A stretch of 64,000 nt of DNA, from NCBI GenBank assembly GCA_965221445.1, contig CBDCSF010000013.1, forward strand, positions 186,001 to 250,000, in the 5' to 3' direction. Each line of letters opens with the position of its first letter. Positions within the stretch are counted from its first letter, which is position 1. Positions 1 to 9,271 of this stretch are shown piece by piece. Both the position numbers and the translations under genes were made by a program. Under the pieces are notes generated by a model. The model was not told where the DNA came from and did no database searches. It saw nothing but the letters and a program-made list of their open reading frames with translations. This stretch comes from MPNP01 sp965221445 (GTDB lineage Bacteria > Pseudomonadota > Alphaproteobacteria > Rhodobacterales > Rhodobacteraceae).

Positions 1-2037
1 GTAAGTTTCAAACAAGATCGCCAATTCCTTAAGATGAAAGGGCATCTTGAGTAGCCAGTAACGTTGATCATGTGGAAATTTCTTTTTGCGTTGCCAACTG
101 AAATGTTGCAGGATACGACGATGATGACGATAGGCTTCCCTTGATCCTGTATTAAGTATCCAGTCAGCATAACCTGGTACTTTATTTACTACTGTAAAAA
201 TCCAGCTCGTGAAGGCTAGGTTTAGAAGATAAAAATCCTCTTCTGGCTCATCAGGATTAACGTCATGCAAGCCTGCAAATTTTTCTTGAAGGCCAATCGC
301 TTCGGAAATCGCTTTGAAATTCTTTCTACGGGGATCATGGTTTGTCCATGCAACATCCCCGTAATTCCCATCAAGAAGAACCGGATCATTCATTTCGTAA
401 CGAAGTGGGGACCAGAACCTTTGCCCCTTAGACATCAACCTGTGTAAAAGGGTTGTTCCAGTTCTATTGATACCGATGATAAATACCGGTTTTAAGATTT
501 TTTCAGTTTGAATATCAGGAAAGCATTTGAGTTCGTAGGTCAACTCGGCATTTTTCAACAAATTACGTGAGATAATATATGCGTTGCTTGAAAACCTTCG
601 TCTCGACAGTTTTTCCTTGGGAGTTGATTTGAGAGACTTGATATATTGCTGAACTGCATTTTGCATCCATTCTGGAAAAGCGGTTTCATAAGGGATTTGC
701 AGTTTTGTGGTATGTTCTGCAGCTCGTGCAAGTATAGGGCCGGTCTCCAATTCAGGTTCTGGAACTGCCCATGGCCATTGATCCGGATTATTACAAATCC
801 AGTTGTAGGTTTGGTTATGATTGATGACGAGTGGGGGCCAGCGCAAATCAAATCCACAATCTTTTCGAATGAACTTATCACTGATAGGTTGACCAACGTT
901 ATTTGAACGATTGTTAAAAATATAGGGTTGTAAATAGTCAAGCAAGGGCCAGTAACTATAAAGCGGTGATTCACTCCCACGGGTTTTACACGCCTGCCTA
1001 AACTCTTGGTAAGAAACCTCCCTGAAATTAATACCAAAATCACTGTATTTCAATTCCTCAAATTCTGGATTTGGGTTGCTGCAATGATAAATTGAGTATA
1101 TTTTCTGCGGATTGAATGAAATCGCAGTACAGATACGGGCAAGTATATCTGCCGGCTCCTTATACATATGTGGTGAAAGACCCTGAGGAATCATTTTCAA
1201 ATCCAAGGCTGCCCCAAATATACGACAACTGATATCGTAGGCATGATTGTAGCCATTGCTTGCCATATGGGTTTTTGGCAACCGAAAAATTGTTGCCGGC
1301 ATCGTGCTGTATTGGGCGTATCTGATGGCCTGTTCACTCACGAGCTTGCTCCAGAGATATCCAACGATGTTAATGGGAAACTTTCTCTTCATTTCATCAA
1401 TATCCGGCATTTGGGTATCTGAAATAAAGTGACTTGAGTATTCCTTGGCAAAACCAAAGAAATATGCCGGAAATACCCCGAGTGTTGACGTGTAGAAAAG
1501 ATTTTTCAAACGATTTTTCAAACAGAGTTCCAGTATTGATGTCATACTTCTGGTATTGATTTCACGTATTTTATCATATGAAGCAATGAGCGTTACATCT
1601 GCGGCAAGATGATAGACAGCATCAATCTGTGAACATAGGTTATCAAAAAGATTCTCGTTAAGCCCGAACTTTTCATGTGTAATATCACCAGATATGGCCT
1701 TGATTCGGCCCGAATGATTGTCATCCCAGATATCTGCTTCAATCAAGGCATCTTTAATCCGATTATATGCCATTTCATCATTGTCCGCACGTACAAGGCA
1801 ATGGACAATGAGATCTTCTTTTTGTTGCAGTAATTCCCTGAGCCAAAAACGGCCGATCAACCCTGTTGCACCGGTTAAAAAAACATTCCTGAATGCGTCT
1901 GCACGTATTGCAGCATCTGGTTTCGATCCAACAAGTACCTTGCGGACTGATGCCCTAATCATGTCAAGATCCTGCTTGCATTTAGGCGGAAGTGTACCTT
2001 GAAGCTCTGGAATTTTTATGTTCGAATCTTTCTGCAT
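1..2037 (-). CDS. Thioester reductase / sulfotransferase fusion protein (3' end outside window)
   Basis: An uninterrupted minus-strand frame of 679 codons starts at ATG 2037 and is still open at base 1, so the C-terminus is missing. Residues about 50-330 are an NAD(P)-binding reductase domain of the thioester-reductase (male-sterility/extended SDR) type: a Rossmann signature TGATGLIG near residue 55, S184 in TSTLGVF and the catalytic pair Y227/K231 in GYLWSK. After a linker, residues from about 516 form a sulfotransferase domain whose PAPS-binding P-loop is FIIGINRTGTTLLH. By family, the first domain reduces an acyl thioester or acyl chain to aldehyde/alcohol, and the second sulfonates a hydroxyl. 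The inference is a single protein that makes an alcohol and then sulfonates it. No carrier or adenylation domain lies in the visible part. Domain calls are firm; the substrate is unknown. Confidence 0.8.
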   Translation of the reverse strand, partial: MQKDSNIKIPELQGTLPPKCKQDLDMIRASVRKVLVGSKPDAAIRADAFRNVFLTGATGLIGRFWLRELLQQKEDLIVHCLVRADNDEMAYNRIKDALIEADIWDDNHSGRIKAISGDITHEKFGLNENLFDNLCSQIDAVYHLAADVTLIASYDKIREINTRSMTSILELCLKNRLKNLFYTSTLGVFPAYFFGFAKEYSSHFISDTQMPDIDEMKRKFPINIVGYLWSKLVSEQAIRYAQYSTMPATIFRLPKTHMASNGYNHAYDISCRIFGAALDLKMIPQGLSPHMYKEPADILARICTAISFNPQKIYSIYHCSNPNPEFEELKYSDFGINFREVSYQEFRQACKTRGSESPLYSYWPLLDYLQPYIFNNRSNNVGQPISDKFIRKDCGFDLRWPPLVINHNQTYNWICNNPDQWPWAVPEPELETGPILARAAEHTTKLQIPYETAFPEWMQNAVQQYIKSLKSTPKEKLSRRRFSSNAYIISRNLLKNAELTYELKCFPDIQTEKILKPVFIIGINRTGTTLLHRLMSKGQRFWSPLRYEMNDPVLLDGNYGDVAWTNHDPRRKNFKAISEAIGLQEKFAGLHDVNPDEPEEDFYLLNLAFTSWIFTVVNKVPGYADWILNTGSREAYRHHRRILQHFSWQRKKKFPHDQRYWLLKMPFHLKELAILFETY

Positions 2038-2468
2038 CAGTATACTTTCCTAATGTTAGCATCAAATTTAGGGAATCATTGACTAATGTACCATTATTTG
2101 CTGGAACCCACTTTAAACCTTTATTTAAATTCTAAAATGAGTGACCTGAACCGGACTTTTTCATCTTATATTACCTATTCGTCATCTTTTTTTGATAAAT
2201 ATTTCAAAAATTTCTTGATAGAGATAGATTCGGGCTTGAAAGAAAACAAATAACCATAGTTTCGAGATAAGTTACTGGTGCCCAAAAGGCCAAACTAATA
2301 AAGCGATTTGAATCATCATTAACAGCAAAACATGGTGCAAAATACATACCAAATTGGGCTTAAAACGCTAATTTTCACATGCACCACATTTGCACATTGA
2401 GGAGAGTTTAGTGCAGGTCACAATCATGAAGGAATTATACCCTATTGATGATGTCTTGATGGGCGGCG
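2038..2468. other. Intergenic region without recognisable gene
   Basis: This A+T-rich stretch of about 430 bases separates the reductase-sulfotransferase gene from the lysA relic. Short frames on both strands (for example 2368-2604 minus, 2390-2608 plus) have no family-like sequence and overlap the relic. It probably holds the promoter of the fusion gene and decayed DNA left after loss of the lysA 3' part. No tRNA, terminator or clear promoter is seen. Confidence 0.4.
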
Positions 2469-2818
2469 ATTTTCTAATGCAGGTCCATTTCGTCACTGGT
2501 TTTACCGAAACCAGAAAAAACAATTCTACTTCCCGGAGATCCAATTGCCTTGGCTCTATGGTATTCACCGCCAGAGACAACATTAAAGCCTTCACCAAGC
2601 TCAAATAAAAGCTTTAGAATAACCCGGTTTGAGTTGGCCTTCATCGCATGAAAAACGTTACCGCCAAAAAGACTTGCGGCATTCTTGATCGCAAGAAAAT
2701 ACTCTTCAATTTTATTCGCCGAAAAGACATAAAAGGGGGTTGGCACTTCACGAGCGATTGAGGGGATATCCACACCCGCTACGAAAAGTTTCCTGTCAGT
2801 ATTTTCGATATGTGTCAT
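2469..2818 (-). pseudogene. lysA: Diaminopimelate decarboxylase 5' remnant, frameshifted and truncated
   Basis: The frame from ATG 2818 encodes only 114 residues, against roughly 420 for LysA. What remains is a clear fold-III PLP-decarboxylase N-terminus: TPFYVFSANKIE, the PLP-lysine motif FHAMKANSN, then NVVSGGEYHRA and IVFSGFGKT. The frame ends at 2474 right after EMDLH. Restoring one missing G there would give EMDLALEN, the expected LysA continuation, for four codons, after which homology is lost. So the gene carries a one-base deletion and has lost about three quarters of its length. LysA makes lysine from meso-diaminopimelate, so an intact copy presumably lies elsewhere. An ornithine/arginine decarboxylase of the same fold is less likely. 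Confidence 0.75.
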
Positions 2819-3066
2819 ATATTGATTTTTAATGTTCTGAATTTCAATTGAGCATTGGAAGTAACTTGAAACTCATGATACCCAAAAATCTGTTAGAAAA
2901 AGACTTCTTCAATTGGTTTGTCAGGGAAAGTGCTTTCCTGACCTGCTTCCGGTGCGGGCTTTTCCTTGTAACCACAACTGGTTAATCTCAATCACACTTT
3001 TCATTGACTGAGGAACAATTTGGTATAAGTAATTTAGAAATTTGAAAATTTAAAAGAGTGTTTAAT

Positions 3067-3960
3067 ATGGAAATGACAGGAAATTCAATTCCGAGATGGG
3101 GAATCAACAATGACTATGCCAAGTTGACGGATGTACTTTTGGGAAAACCCGAGTATTACAGATGGGTCGAAGCAGGTCCGCTGATCGGTCGTACCTTAGA
3201 CAACGCGCATATGACCGGTATTTCGTTCAATCTACAGACTGCAATGAAACAGCATGCAGAAATGGTTTCAATCTACGAAGAAAATGACGTATCCTGTTAT
3301 TATCTGGACAGTGATGAAGCATTGCACCGTAACTTCTTTGCCCGAGACAGCTCGGCAATGACACCTTGGGGTGCACTTATTTGCCACATGCAACTGAAAT
3401 GCCGTAGAGCAGATTATGTGACGGCAATAAAATTCTATCAAGATAACAATATTCCAATCTGGAAATACGCTACCGCCGGTCACTTTGAGGGTGGTGATTT
3501 CAACATTATAGAACCCGGACGTGTTTTGATCGGTCATTGTGGCGAACGGTCGGAAAAGGAAGGGTCTGAACAGATTGCAAATTTTGTACGTGCCGAGGGC
3601 TGGGAAGCTGTAGTTGCCCCGATCAGCCGTGAATTTGTCCATATGGATGGATTAATTGTACCGCTAGGTGAAAAATTGGCAGTTGCCTGTGTAGATGCAA
3701 TGGAGCCGTGGTTGGTGGATATAGTCAAGGGGTGGGGTATTGAAATCGTTGAGGTCGAGTTCCGCGAGGCAAGAAACCTGGGTGTTAATTTGGTAGCTCT
3801 AGGCAATGATAAAATTTTGTCGATGGCCGGTGCCACGGAGCTGAATGCAAAAATGCGTGCATTGGGATTTGAAGTTTATGACCCGGATATGTCAATGTTT
3901 ACACTTGGTGGCGGTGGCGTTCATTGCCTTTGCCAGGCATTGCATCGCGAGGAGGTATAA
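3067..3960 (+). CDS. Amidinotransferase-superfamily hydrolase (DDAH / arginine deiminase-like)
   Basis: The 297-residue protein belongs to the guanidine-modifying (penta-beta/alpha propeller) superfamily. Signatures in order are FFARDSSAMTPWG, HFEGGDFNII with the substrate-binding acidic pair, the catalytic His region FVHMDGLIVPL and the C-terminal nucleophile region LGGGGVHCLCQAL, whose HC cysteine is the expected catalytic thiol. The family hydrolyses arginine, dimethylarginine or related guanidines to citrulline or ornithine-type products. The single-domain length suits dimethylarginine hydrolase or an arginine dihydrolase better than the longer classical arginine deiminase, but substrate cannot be fixed. 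ATG 3067 is preferred to GTG 3058 because an AAGAG sequence sits about 8 bases upstream of it. The gene stands alone, divergent from the lysA relic. Confidence 0.75.
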   Translation: MEMTGNSIPRWGINNDYAKLTDVLLGKPEYYRWVEAGPLIGRTLDNAHMTGISFNLQTAMKQHAEMVSIYEENDVSCYYLDSDEALHRNFFARDSSAMTPWGALICHMQLKCRRADYVTAIKFYQDNNIPIWKYATAGHFEGGDFNIIEPGRVLIGHCGERSEKEGSEQIANFVRAEGWEAVVAPISREFVHMDGLIVPLGEKLAVACVDAMEPWLVDIVKGWGIEIVEVEFREARNLGVNLVALGNDKILSMAGATELNAKMRALGFEVYDPDMSMFTLGGGGVHCLCQALHREEV

Positions 3961-4136
3961 TAGAACATGTAGAGACGCTATCATATCGGGTAGTGTCGCT
4001 CGTATTCTTCAGCAAGTAATACGGACTCGGTTATTGACGGGTAATATTGGAATGGTTAAATCACTTTAGGTCGTGGTGTCCCACCTACCGGGGATTATGG
4101 AAAAATATCAGATAAGATTTTCCAGGGAGTGGGTTT

Positions 4137-4679
4137 TTGAAAGTAAGTCAATTAAGTAAACCGATAGTGCTCGTTGGAATGATGGGAGCAGGTAAAACCT
4201 TTATCGGATCAAGGTTGGCCAAGGAATTTGATGTTGATTTCATTGACACCGACCACATTATCGAAAACTCGTCTTCATGCTCGATTTCAGAGATTTTTAC
4301 TACCCACGGCGAACAATATTTTCGGGATTTGGAGTTCGAGGTCATAAAAACCACACTTGAAAAGAGAGGATGTGTGGTGGCAGTTGGAGGAGGTGCGTAT
4401 ATCTACAGGAGAAATCAAGCGATAATTGATACTATTGGTATTTCGGTTTGGTTAGAGGCAAAAGCTGAAATTCTTTGGAAAAGAACGGCAGGAAAAGGGA
4501 ATCGTCCATTATTGGAAAAAGATAATTCTTTGTTAAAAATACGAGAGTTACTAGGGAGAAGAGAAAAATACTATCGGAAAGCTGTGCTCAGTTTTCGTAC
4601 TGATTCCAATGATTCTATTGAAACTCTTGTCTTTCAGATGAGAGATCAAATTTCAAAATATACAACAGCTAAACATTAG
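4137..4679 (+). CDS. aroK: Shikimate kinase
   Basis: The 180-residue protein phosphorylates shikimate in the pathway to chorismate. It has the P-loop VGMMGAGKTFIGSRLA at the N-terminus, the shikimate-binding DTDHIIE segment, the FRDLE motif and the GGGAY glycine stretch, followed by the RPLL lid. Length is normal for AroK. The start is TTG 4137, supported by an AGGGAG Shine-Dalgarno about 8 bases upstream; no closer ATG would keep the P-loop. aroB follows after 8 bases, the common aroK-aroB operon. Confidence 0.95.
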   Translation: MKVSQLSKPIVLVGMMGAGKTFIGSRLAKEFDVDFIDTDHIIENSSSCSISEIFTTHGEQYFRDLEFEVIKTTLEKRGCVVAVGGGAYIYRRNQAIIDTIGISVWLEAKAEILWKRTAGKGNRPLLEKDNSLLKIRELLGRREKYYRKAVLSFRTDSNDSIETLVFQMRDQISKYTTAKH

Positions 4680-4687
4680 AGTAAAAA

Positions 4688-5812
4688 ATGATATACAAGC
4701 ACAAAAGTGTTGTTGTTGGTCTTGGAGCAAGATCATATAACATAAATATTGGGTACGACCTGCTTGATAATGCAAGTCATTTCATCAAGCCCCTATTACC
4801 CCGCTCAAAAGCGGTAATTGTCACTGATCAGTACCTGCTTGAAAATCACTTCAAAAGACTCAGGGATAATCTTACAAAAAGTGACATTCATTGGGATGTG
4901 ATTGTCCTTAATCGGGGAGAAGGAGCAAAATCCTGGCAACAGCTGGAATTCCTTGTAGAAAAACTTCTTGAGATGAAAGTTGAGCGCAATGACCCTATTA
5001 TTGGCTTGGGTGGAGGAGTTATTGGTGACATTACGGGCTTTGCTGCTTCAATTGTCAGGCGTGGTGTCCCGTTTATCCAAATGCCAACAACCTTACTGGC
5101 CCAGGTTGATAGTTCAGTAGGAGGGAAAACAAGTATTAATTCGAGGCAGGGCAAGAACCTGGTTGGATCTTTTTATCAACCACGGCTGGTTTTATCGGAT
5201 CTCTCTGTATTGGAAACCCTTTCAGAGAGGGATTTCATTGCTGGGTATGGCGAAGTTCTAAAATATGGCCTTTTAGGAGACAGGATCTTTTTCGAATGGC
5301 TGGAAGATAGTGCGGATTTGATCAAAAAACGTAATCAGAATGCCATGAGTATAATTGTGAAAAGATCCTGCGAAATTAAGGCCAGGATTGTTTCCCGCGA
5401 TGAAAAAGAAAAAGGAGTAAGAGCTCTCTTGAACTTGGGGCATACTTTCGGTCATGCTTTGGAAACGGCAACTGGTTACAGTAATAAATTGTTACATGGA
5501 GAAGCTGTGGCAATTGGTTGCAAACTAGCATTCGAACTTTCCTATAGTGCTGGTTTATGTACTCGAGAAGAAATTGACCGAATGACCCGGCACATGGATA
5601 AAATGGAGATGTTGCAATCTTTAAACACCCTTGAAGGAGAACTACCAACTACAGATGATTTGATTGAAATCATGTATCAGGACAAAAAATCCCGAGAAGG
5701 TGTCCTTAATTTTGTTCTGGTTGAAAGGATTGGGAAAGCCTTTGTAACAAATCAGGTGGATATGAGCATGGTTCGAAAAGTTCTGGAACAGAACTTGCCT
5801 CTAGCAAGTTGA
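4688..5812 (+). CDS. aroB: 3-dehydroquinate synthase
   Basis: The 374-residue protein converts DAHP to 3-dehydroquinate, the second step of the shikimate pathway. Its NAD-binding GGGVIGDITGFAAS, the PTTLLAQVDSSVGGKT active-site stretch and the metal-binding GHTFGHALE and HGEAVAIG histidines are all present. Length matches the single-domain bacterial enzyme. It is almost certainly co-transcribed with aroK just upstream. A later pathway gene, aroQ, sits at 43.9 kb in the same window but not in this operon. Confidence 0.96.
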   Translation: MIYKHKSVVVGLGARSYNINIGYDLLDNASHFIKPLLPRSKAVIVTDQYLLENHFKRLRDNLTKSDIHWDVIVLNRGEGAKSWQQLEFLVEKLLEMKVERNDPIIGLGGGVIGDITGFAASIVRRGVPFIQMPTTLLAQVDSSVGGKTSINSRQGKNLVGSFYQPRLVLSDLSVLETLSERDFIAGYGEVLKYGLLGDRIFFEWLEDSADLIKKRNQNAMSIIVKRSCEIKARIVSRDEKEKGVRALLNLGHTFGHALETATGYSNKLLHGEAVAIGCKLAFELSYSAGLCTREEIDRMTRHMDKMEMLQSLNTLEGELPTTDDLIEIMYQDKKSREGVLNFVLVERIGKAFVTNQVDMSMVRKVLEQNLPLAS

Positions 5813-5879
5813 TATTCAAAAGCCTCTATTGATAGTATAAATTTCCCTAAAAAAAAGTCGCCTAAAAACAGGGAACAAT

Positions 5880-6869
5880 TTATTTATTTGGGTTACAGGA
5901 AGCACCACCAAGTACACAGAATTGTGAACAGTACTTATGGTTGAGAAAGACAGATTTTTCTGCTTCCTCAAGTGTTCTTCCCATCTCAAATTCTTTGGCG
6001 TATGGCAAAAGCGTGCATGAAACGACTACAGGATGGTCAGAATTTTTTCTTTTAATTACCATCCTTGAGGAGGAACACATAATATCGGTTGGCTTTTTTC
6101 CGAGAACCTTCCAACAGGCAGTTGTTATTTCTTGCGCTTCCTTAGTAATATCCATCTCAGGAAACAAAACCAACTGGTTGGGGTCATAAGGATCAATCTT
6201 CAAATCATTCTTTGTAATGAAACCCGCAAATCCTTCACGAGATTCAGATTCATTCTCATCCCAATACATCCTACCAGCTATGGCAATCTGAAAATCATTT
6301 TGACTCAACCATACAAGACCATCAATTGCCTTTTGAAATGAGCCTTTACCTCTGATGAAGTCATGCTTTTCCTCCTCAAAATGATCAAGGGATACTCTTA
6401 ACTTTATCTGTTCACTGTAGCTCTTTTTCATCTTTAACAGAGCAGTAGTTATCCTTGAGCGCATCATGGGGCGCATAGCATTGGTTAACACGATAAGCTG
6501 ATAGCCACGTGAAAGAATTGTTTCCATGATTTCGATTATCTCAAAATTCATAAAGGGTTCACCACCCGTTAACCCGATTGTTTCTACCGGCCACTTTCGA
6601 GAATTTATTTGATTCAGGAAGAATAGTACTTCCTTGGCTGAAATATAAACCAGCCGGTCATTTTGAGGGGAACTTTCGATATAACAATTCTTGCAGGTAA
6701 TATTACATAAAGTCCCCGTGTTAAACCAAAGTGTATCGGGTTTTACCAAAGGGACGAAGGCTCTTTGTGAACCATCAGCAGTTAGGTAGGAATTAGAAAA
6801 CTTGGAAATCCTGGGTGTTGAAGAGGTATTCAAAACCTCATCAATTGTGAATTCGTTAACATTATCCAT
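5880..6869 (-). CDS. Radical SAM protein of unknown function
   Basis: This protein of about 329 residues has the radical-SAM cluster motif CNITCKNC (C-x3-C-x2-C) near residue 55 and the SAM-binding GLTGGEPFMNFE some 50 residues on. The C-terminal half holds further cysteines (DIMCSS, VVSCTLL, YCSQFCVLGGASC) that could bind an auxiliary Fe-S cluster, SPASM-like in spirit though spacing was not matched to a named family. It could modify a peptide, RNA or small molecule. No precursor peptide or partner is seen next to it: aroB is convergent and zwf divergent. The start is uncertain between ATG 6869 and GTG 6881. Confidence 0.75.
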   Translation of the reverse strand: MDNVNEFTIDEVLNTSSTPRISKFSNSYLTADGSQRAFVPLVKPDTLWFNTGTLCNITCKNCYIESSPQNDRLVYISAKEVLFFLNQINSRKWPVETIGLTGGEPFMNFEIIEIMETILSRGYQLIVLTNAMRPMMRSRITTALLKMKKSYSEQIKLRVSLDHFEEEKHDFIRGKGSFQKAIDGLVWLSQNDFQIAIAGRMYWDENESESREGFAGFITKNDLKIDPYDPNQLVLFPEMDITKEAQEITTACWKVLGKKPTDIMCSSSRMVIKRKNSDHPVVVSCTLLPYAKEFEMGRTLEEAEKSVFLNHKYCSQFCVLGGASCNPNK

Positions 6870-7145
6870 AATCCAAACCACTCATCTGGAAAAAGTACAA
6901 CCTATGATGCCTCAACATCTCCAAAGAAAGTAAGATTTAATACATCTTTATGGTAAATGAAGTGCACTAAACTTTAGTACCAATCCATTAAATATTTTGC
7001 CCTCTGATATTTTACCGCTTTTCTATCCTGATTTATTGTTAATTTTTATTGAGTTTGTAGAAAATTACCAAATTAAACCCATCTTTACATTTTCTTGTAT
7101 CATAAAACACAACAATTTTGAGATTAAGATAACAGGCCTTATACC

Positions 7146-8597
7146 TTGTACAAAATTATACCAGTAGACCCATTTAACCTAGTCCTGTTCGGTGGAACAG
7201 GTGACCTGGCCAGAAGGGAAATCCTACCTGGGCTATATCGAAGGTTTCATGTTGGTCAAATCCCTAAAACGTCAAAAATAATTGCTGTTGCAAGGAAAGA
7301 ATATAATGAACATGAATTTTCAAATTTTGTTCAAACTGCGGTAAGGGAAAACCTTGACCACAATTTAATAGACCAGGACAACCTTACCCGATTCCTTAAA
7401 CTGGTTTCCTATAGATCGTTGGACGCCAGCAACAGAGAGAATTGGGAATCATTAAAGCAGTCTCTGGATTTCTCTATGACAACTGCTTTCTATCTTTCAG
7501 TTGGGCCAAGTATTTTCAATAATATCGTAAATAACCTGGACCACCATGATTTAATCAGGTCAAATTCCAGAATAGTTGTTGAGAAACCCTTTGGCCATGA
7601 TTTTGCCTCGGCCAGGGAATTAAATCTCAAGCTAAGCAAGGTATTTAAGGAAGGACAAATATACCGTATAGACCATTACCTTGGTAAGGAGACTGTGCAA
7701 AACCTTATGGCCTTGAGGTTTGGGAATGTTCTTTTTGAACCGCTGTGGAATTCACAATACATAGATCACATTCAAATAACTGTGGCTGAAAAAGGAGGTG
7801 TTGGGGGAAGGGGAGAATATTACGACAATTCCGGAGCAATGAGAGACATGGTGCAGAACCATTTGATGCAGTTGTTATGTCTTGTTGCCATGGAGCCACC
7901 CTCAAAATTTTCACCTGATGCAGTAAGGGATGAAAAGCTTAAGGTAATCAGGTCCCTTGAACCCTTACAACCAAATGACATTGTCCTTGGACAATATGGT
8001 TCAAGAGGAAAAGAACCCAGTTATAAAGAAGATGTAAATAATCCAAAGAGTGCGACAGAGAGTTATATCGCCTTGAAATGCAAAATATCGAACTGGCGTT
8101 GGGCGAATACCTCATTTTACCTTAGAACTGGCAAAAGACTACGAAAACGGGTTTCCGAGATAGCTGTTGTTTTTAAGAATCTTCCTCATTCCATTTTTGA
8201 AGATCACCCACAAATTAAAGGAAATGTCCTGGCTATAAGGCTCCAACCAAATGAGGGAATCAACATGACAGTTACCATTAAGGAGCCTGGACCAGGAGGT
8301 ATGCGTTTAATTGAAGTTCCCCTGGATATGAGTTTTGCCGAGTCTCTTCATGGAGAAGTAGGTGACCTGACCAATGCCTATGAAAGATTGATAATGGATG
8401 TCATTAGGGGTAATCAGACCTTGTTTATGCGAAGTGATGAGGTTGAAGCAGCCTGGAAATGGACTGACGCGGTTATTTCGTGCTGGCAAAACAGTCGGAA
8501 ATCTCCCCAGATATATGATCCTGATACAAGTGGACCGGAAGAAGCATACATGCTTACCAACAGGGATCAAAGAAGGTGGCGGGAAATAGAATCTTGA
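7146..8597 (+). CDS. zwf: Glucose-6-phosphate 1-dehydrogenase
   Basis: The 483-residue enzyme oxidises glucose 6-phosphate to 6-phosphogluconolactone, reducing NAD(P)+. The N-terminal nucleotide-binding motif is LFGGTGDLARREI and the catalytic signature is RIDHYLGKE, with EKPFGHD before it. TTG 7146 is the only start that keeps the full Rossmann strand; Shine-Dalgarno support is weak. It heads a zwf-pgl-pgi operon and overlaps pgl by 22 bases, suggesting translational coupling. About 260 bases of very A+T-rich DNA upstream probably contain the promoter, shared divergently with the radical SAM gene. Confidence 0.96.
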   Translation: MYKIIPVDPFNLVLFGGTGDLARREILPGLYRRFHVGQIPKTSKIIAVARKEYNEHEFSNFVQTAVRENLDHNLIDQDNLTRFLKLVSYRSLDASNRENWESLKQSLDFSMTTAFYLSVGPSIFNNIVNNLDHHDLIRSNSRIVVEKPFGHDFASARELNLKLSKVFKEGQIYRIDHYLGKETVQNLMALRFGNVLFEPLWNSQYIDHIQITVAEKGGVGGRGEYYDNSGAMRDMVQNHLMQLLCLVAMEPPSKFSPDAVRDEKLKVIRSLEPLQPNDIVLGQYGSRGKEPSYKEDVNNPKSATESYIALKCKISNWRWANTSFYLRTGKRLRKRVSEIAVVFKNLPHSIFEDHPQIKGNVLAIRLQPNEGINMTVTIKEPGPGGMRLIEVPLDMSFAESLHGEVGDLTNAYERLIMDVIRGNQTLFMRSDEVEAAWKWTDAVISCWQNSRKSPQIYDPDTSGPEEAYMLTNRDQRRWREIES

Positions 8598-9265
8598 ATT
8601 TAATCAGTTATAAAAATGAACAGGAATGGCGAAGTGGAATTAGCTCTCAAATTACTTGCGAGTTAAAGGTAGAAGCTGAGATAAGTCAACTTCAAACGCT
8701 GGTTGTTCCTGGTGGTACAACCCCCGGTCCAATATTTGAGGACCTGTCACGCAGTGAACTGGATTGGTCTAAAATTGTTGTTGTACCTTCTGATGAAAGA
8801 TGTGTCCCGACCAATACACCGCGATCAAATTTTTTTTTGGTTAGACAAACTCTTTTGACGAACCAGGCAGCCAATGCAAAAGTTTTAGCCTTATTTCATG
8901 AGCAATGGGAATCTTCCCACTTCAGGGAAGTAAATAAAAAAATAAGCTCAGTCTTACCTGTATCCGTGTGTCTGTTGGGTATGGGCGAAGACCTCCACAC
9001 TGCCTCACTATTTCCTAATTCTCCAGATTTGGCTACAGCAATTTCTCCAAATGCACCACACACTATAAGAGTTGATGTGCCTAATCAGCCAGAGGAAAGA
9101 ATTACTCTATCTTTGAGGGTCCTTCAGGAAGCCAAGCACATCCATGTAATCTTTAAGGGTAAAGCTAAAAAGAGGGCCCTCTTGGACAGATACAATAAGG
9201 TACAACCATGTGAGGCTCCTATTTTGTATTTTACTCCCAAAGCAACTTTTCATTACGTGGATTAA
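8576..9265 (+). CDS. pgl: 6-phosphogluconolactonase
   Basis: The 229-residue protein hydrolyses 6-phosphogluconolactone, following Zwf. Family features include LVVPGGTTPGPIFEDL near the N-terminus, VVPSDERCVP and the GMGEDLHTASLFPNS signature. Length is normal for bacterial Pgl (NagB-like fold). GTG 8576 overlaps the zwf end; TTG 8594 is an alternative with little effect on the domain. Its place between zwf and pgi supports the call. Confidence 0.93.
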   Translation: MAGNRILNLISYKNEQEWRSGISSQITCELKVEAEISQLQTLVVPGGTTPGPIFEDLSRSELDWSKIVVVPSDERCVPTNTPRSNFFLVRQTLLTNQAANAKVLALFHEQWESSHFREVNKKISSVLPVSVCLLGMGEDLHTASLFPNSPDLATAISPNAPHTIRVDVPNQPEERITLSLRVLQEAKHIHVIFKGKAKKRALLDRYNKVQPCEAPILYFTPKATFHYVD

Positions 9266-9271
9266 GTCTTA

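Noticed and set aside
265..447. Plus-strand 60-codon frame
   Set aside because: It lies antisense inside the reductase-sulfotransferase gene, whose minus frame is clearly coding; no family-like sequence.
555..1043. Minus-strand 162-codon frame
   Set aside because: It lies in a different minus-strand frame inside the fusion gene; the real frame carries the recognised domains throughout.
2368..2604. Minus-strand 78-codon frame beside the lysA relic
   Set aside because: It overlaps the relic in another frame and does not continue LysA homology.
2920..2942. Hairpin in the amidinohydrolase leader
   Set aside because: Arms pair with a bulge and a very tight loop and there is no T-run; too weak to call a terminator or riboswitch.
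5813..5879. Terminator between aroB and the radical SAM gene
   Set aside because: TTCCCT/AGGGAA arms are only six bases and separated by an A-rich loop; support is too slight.
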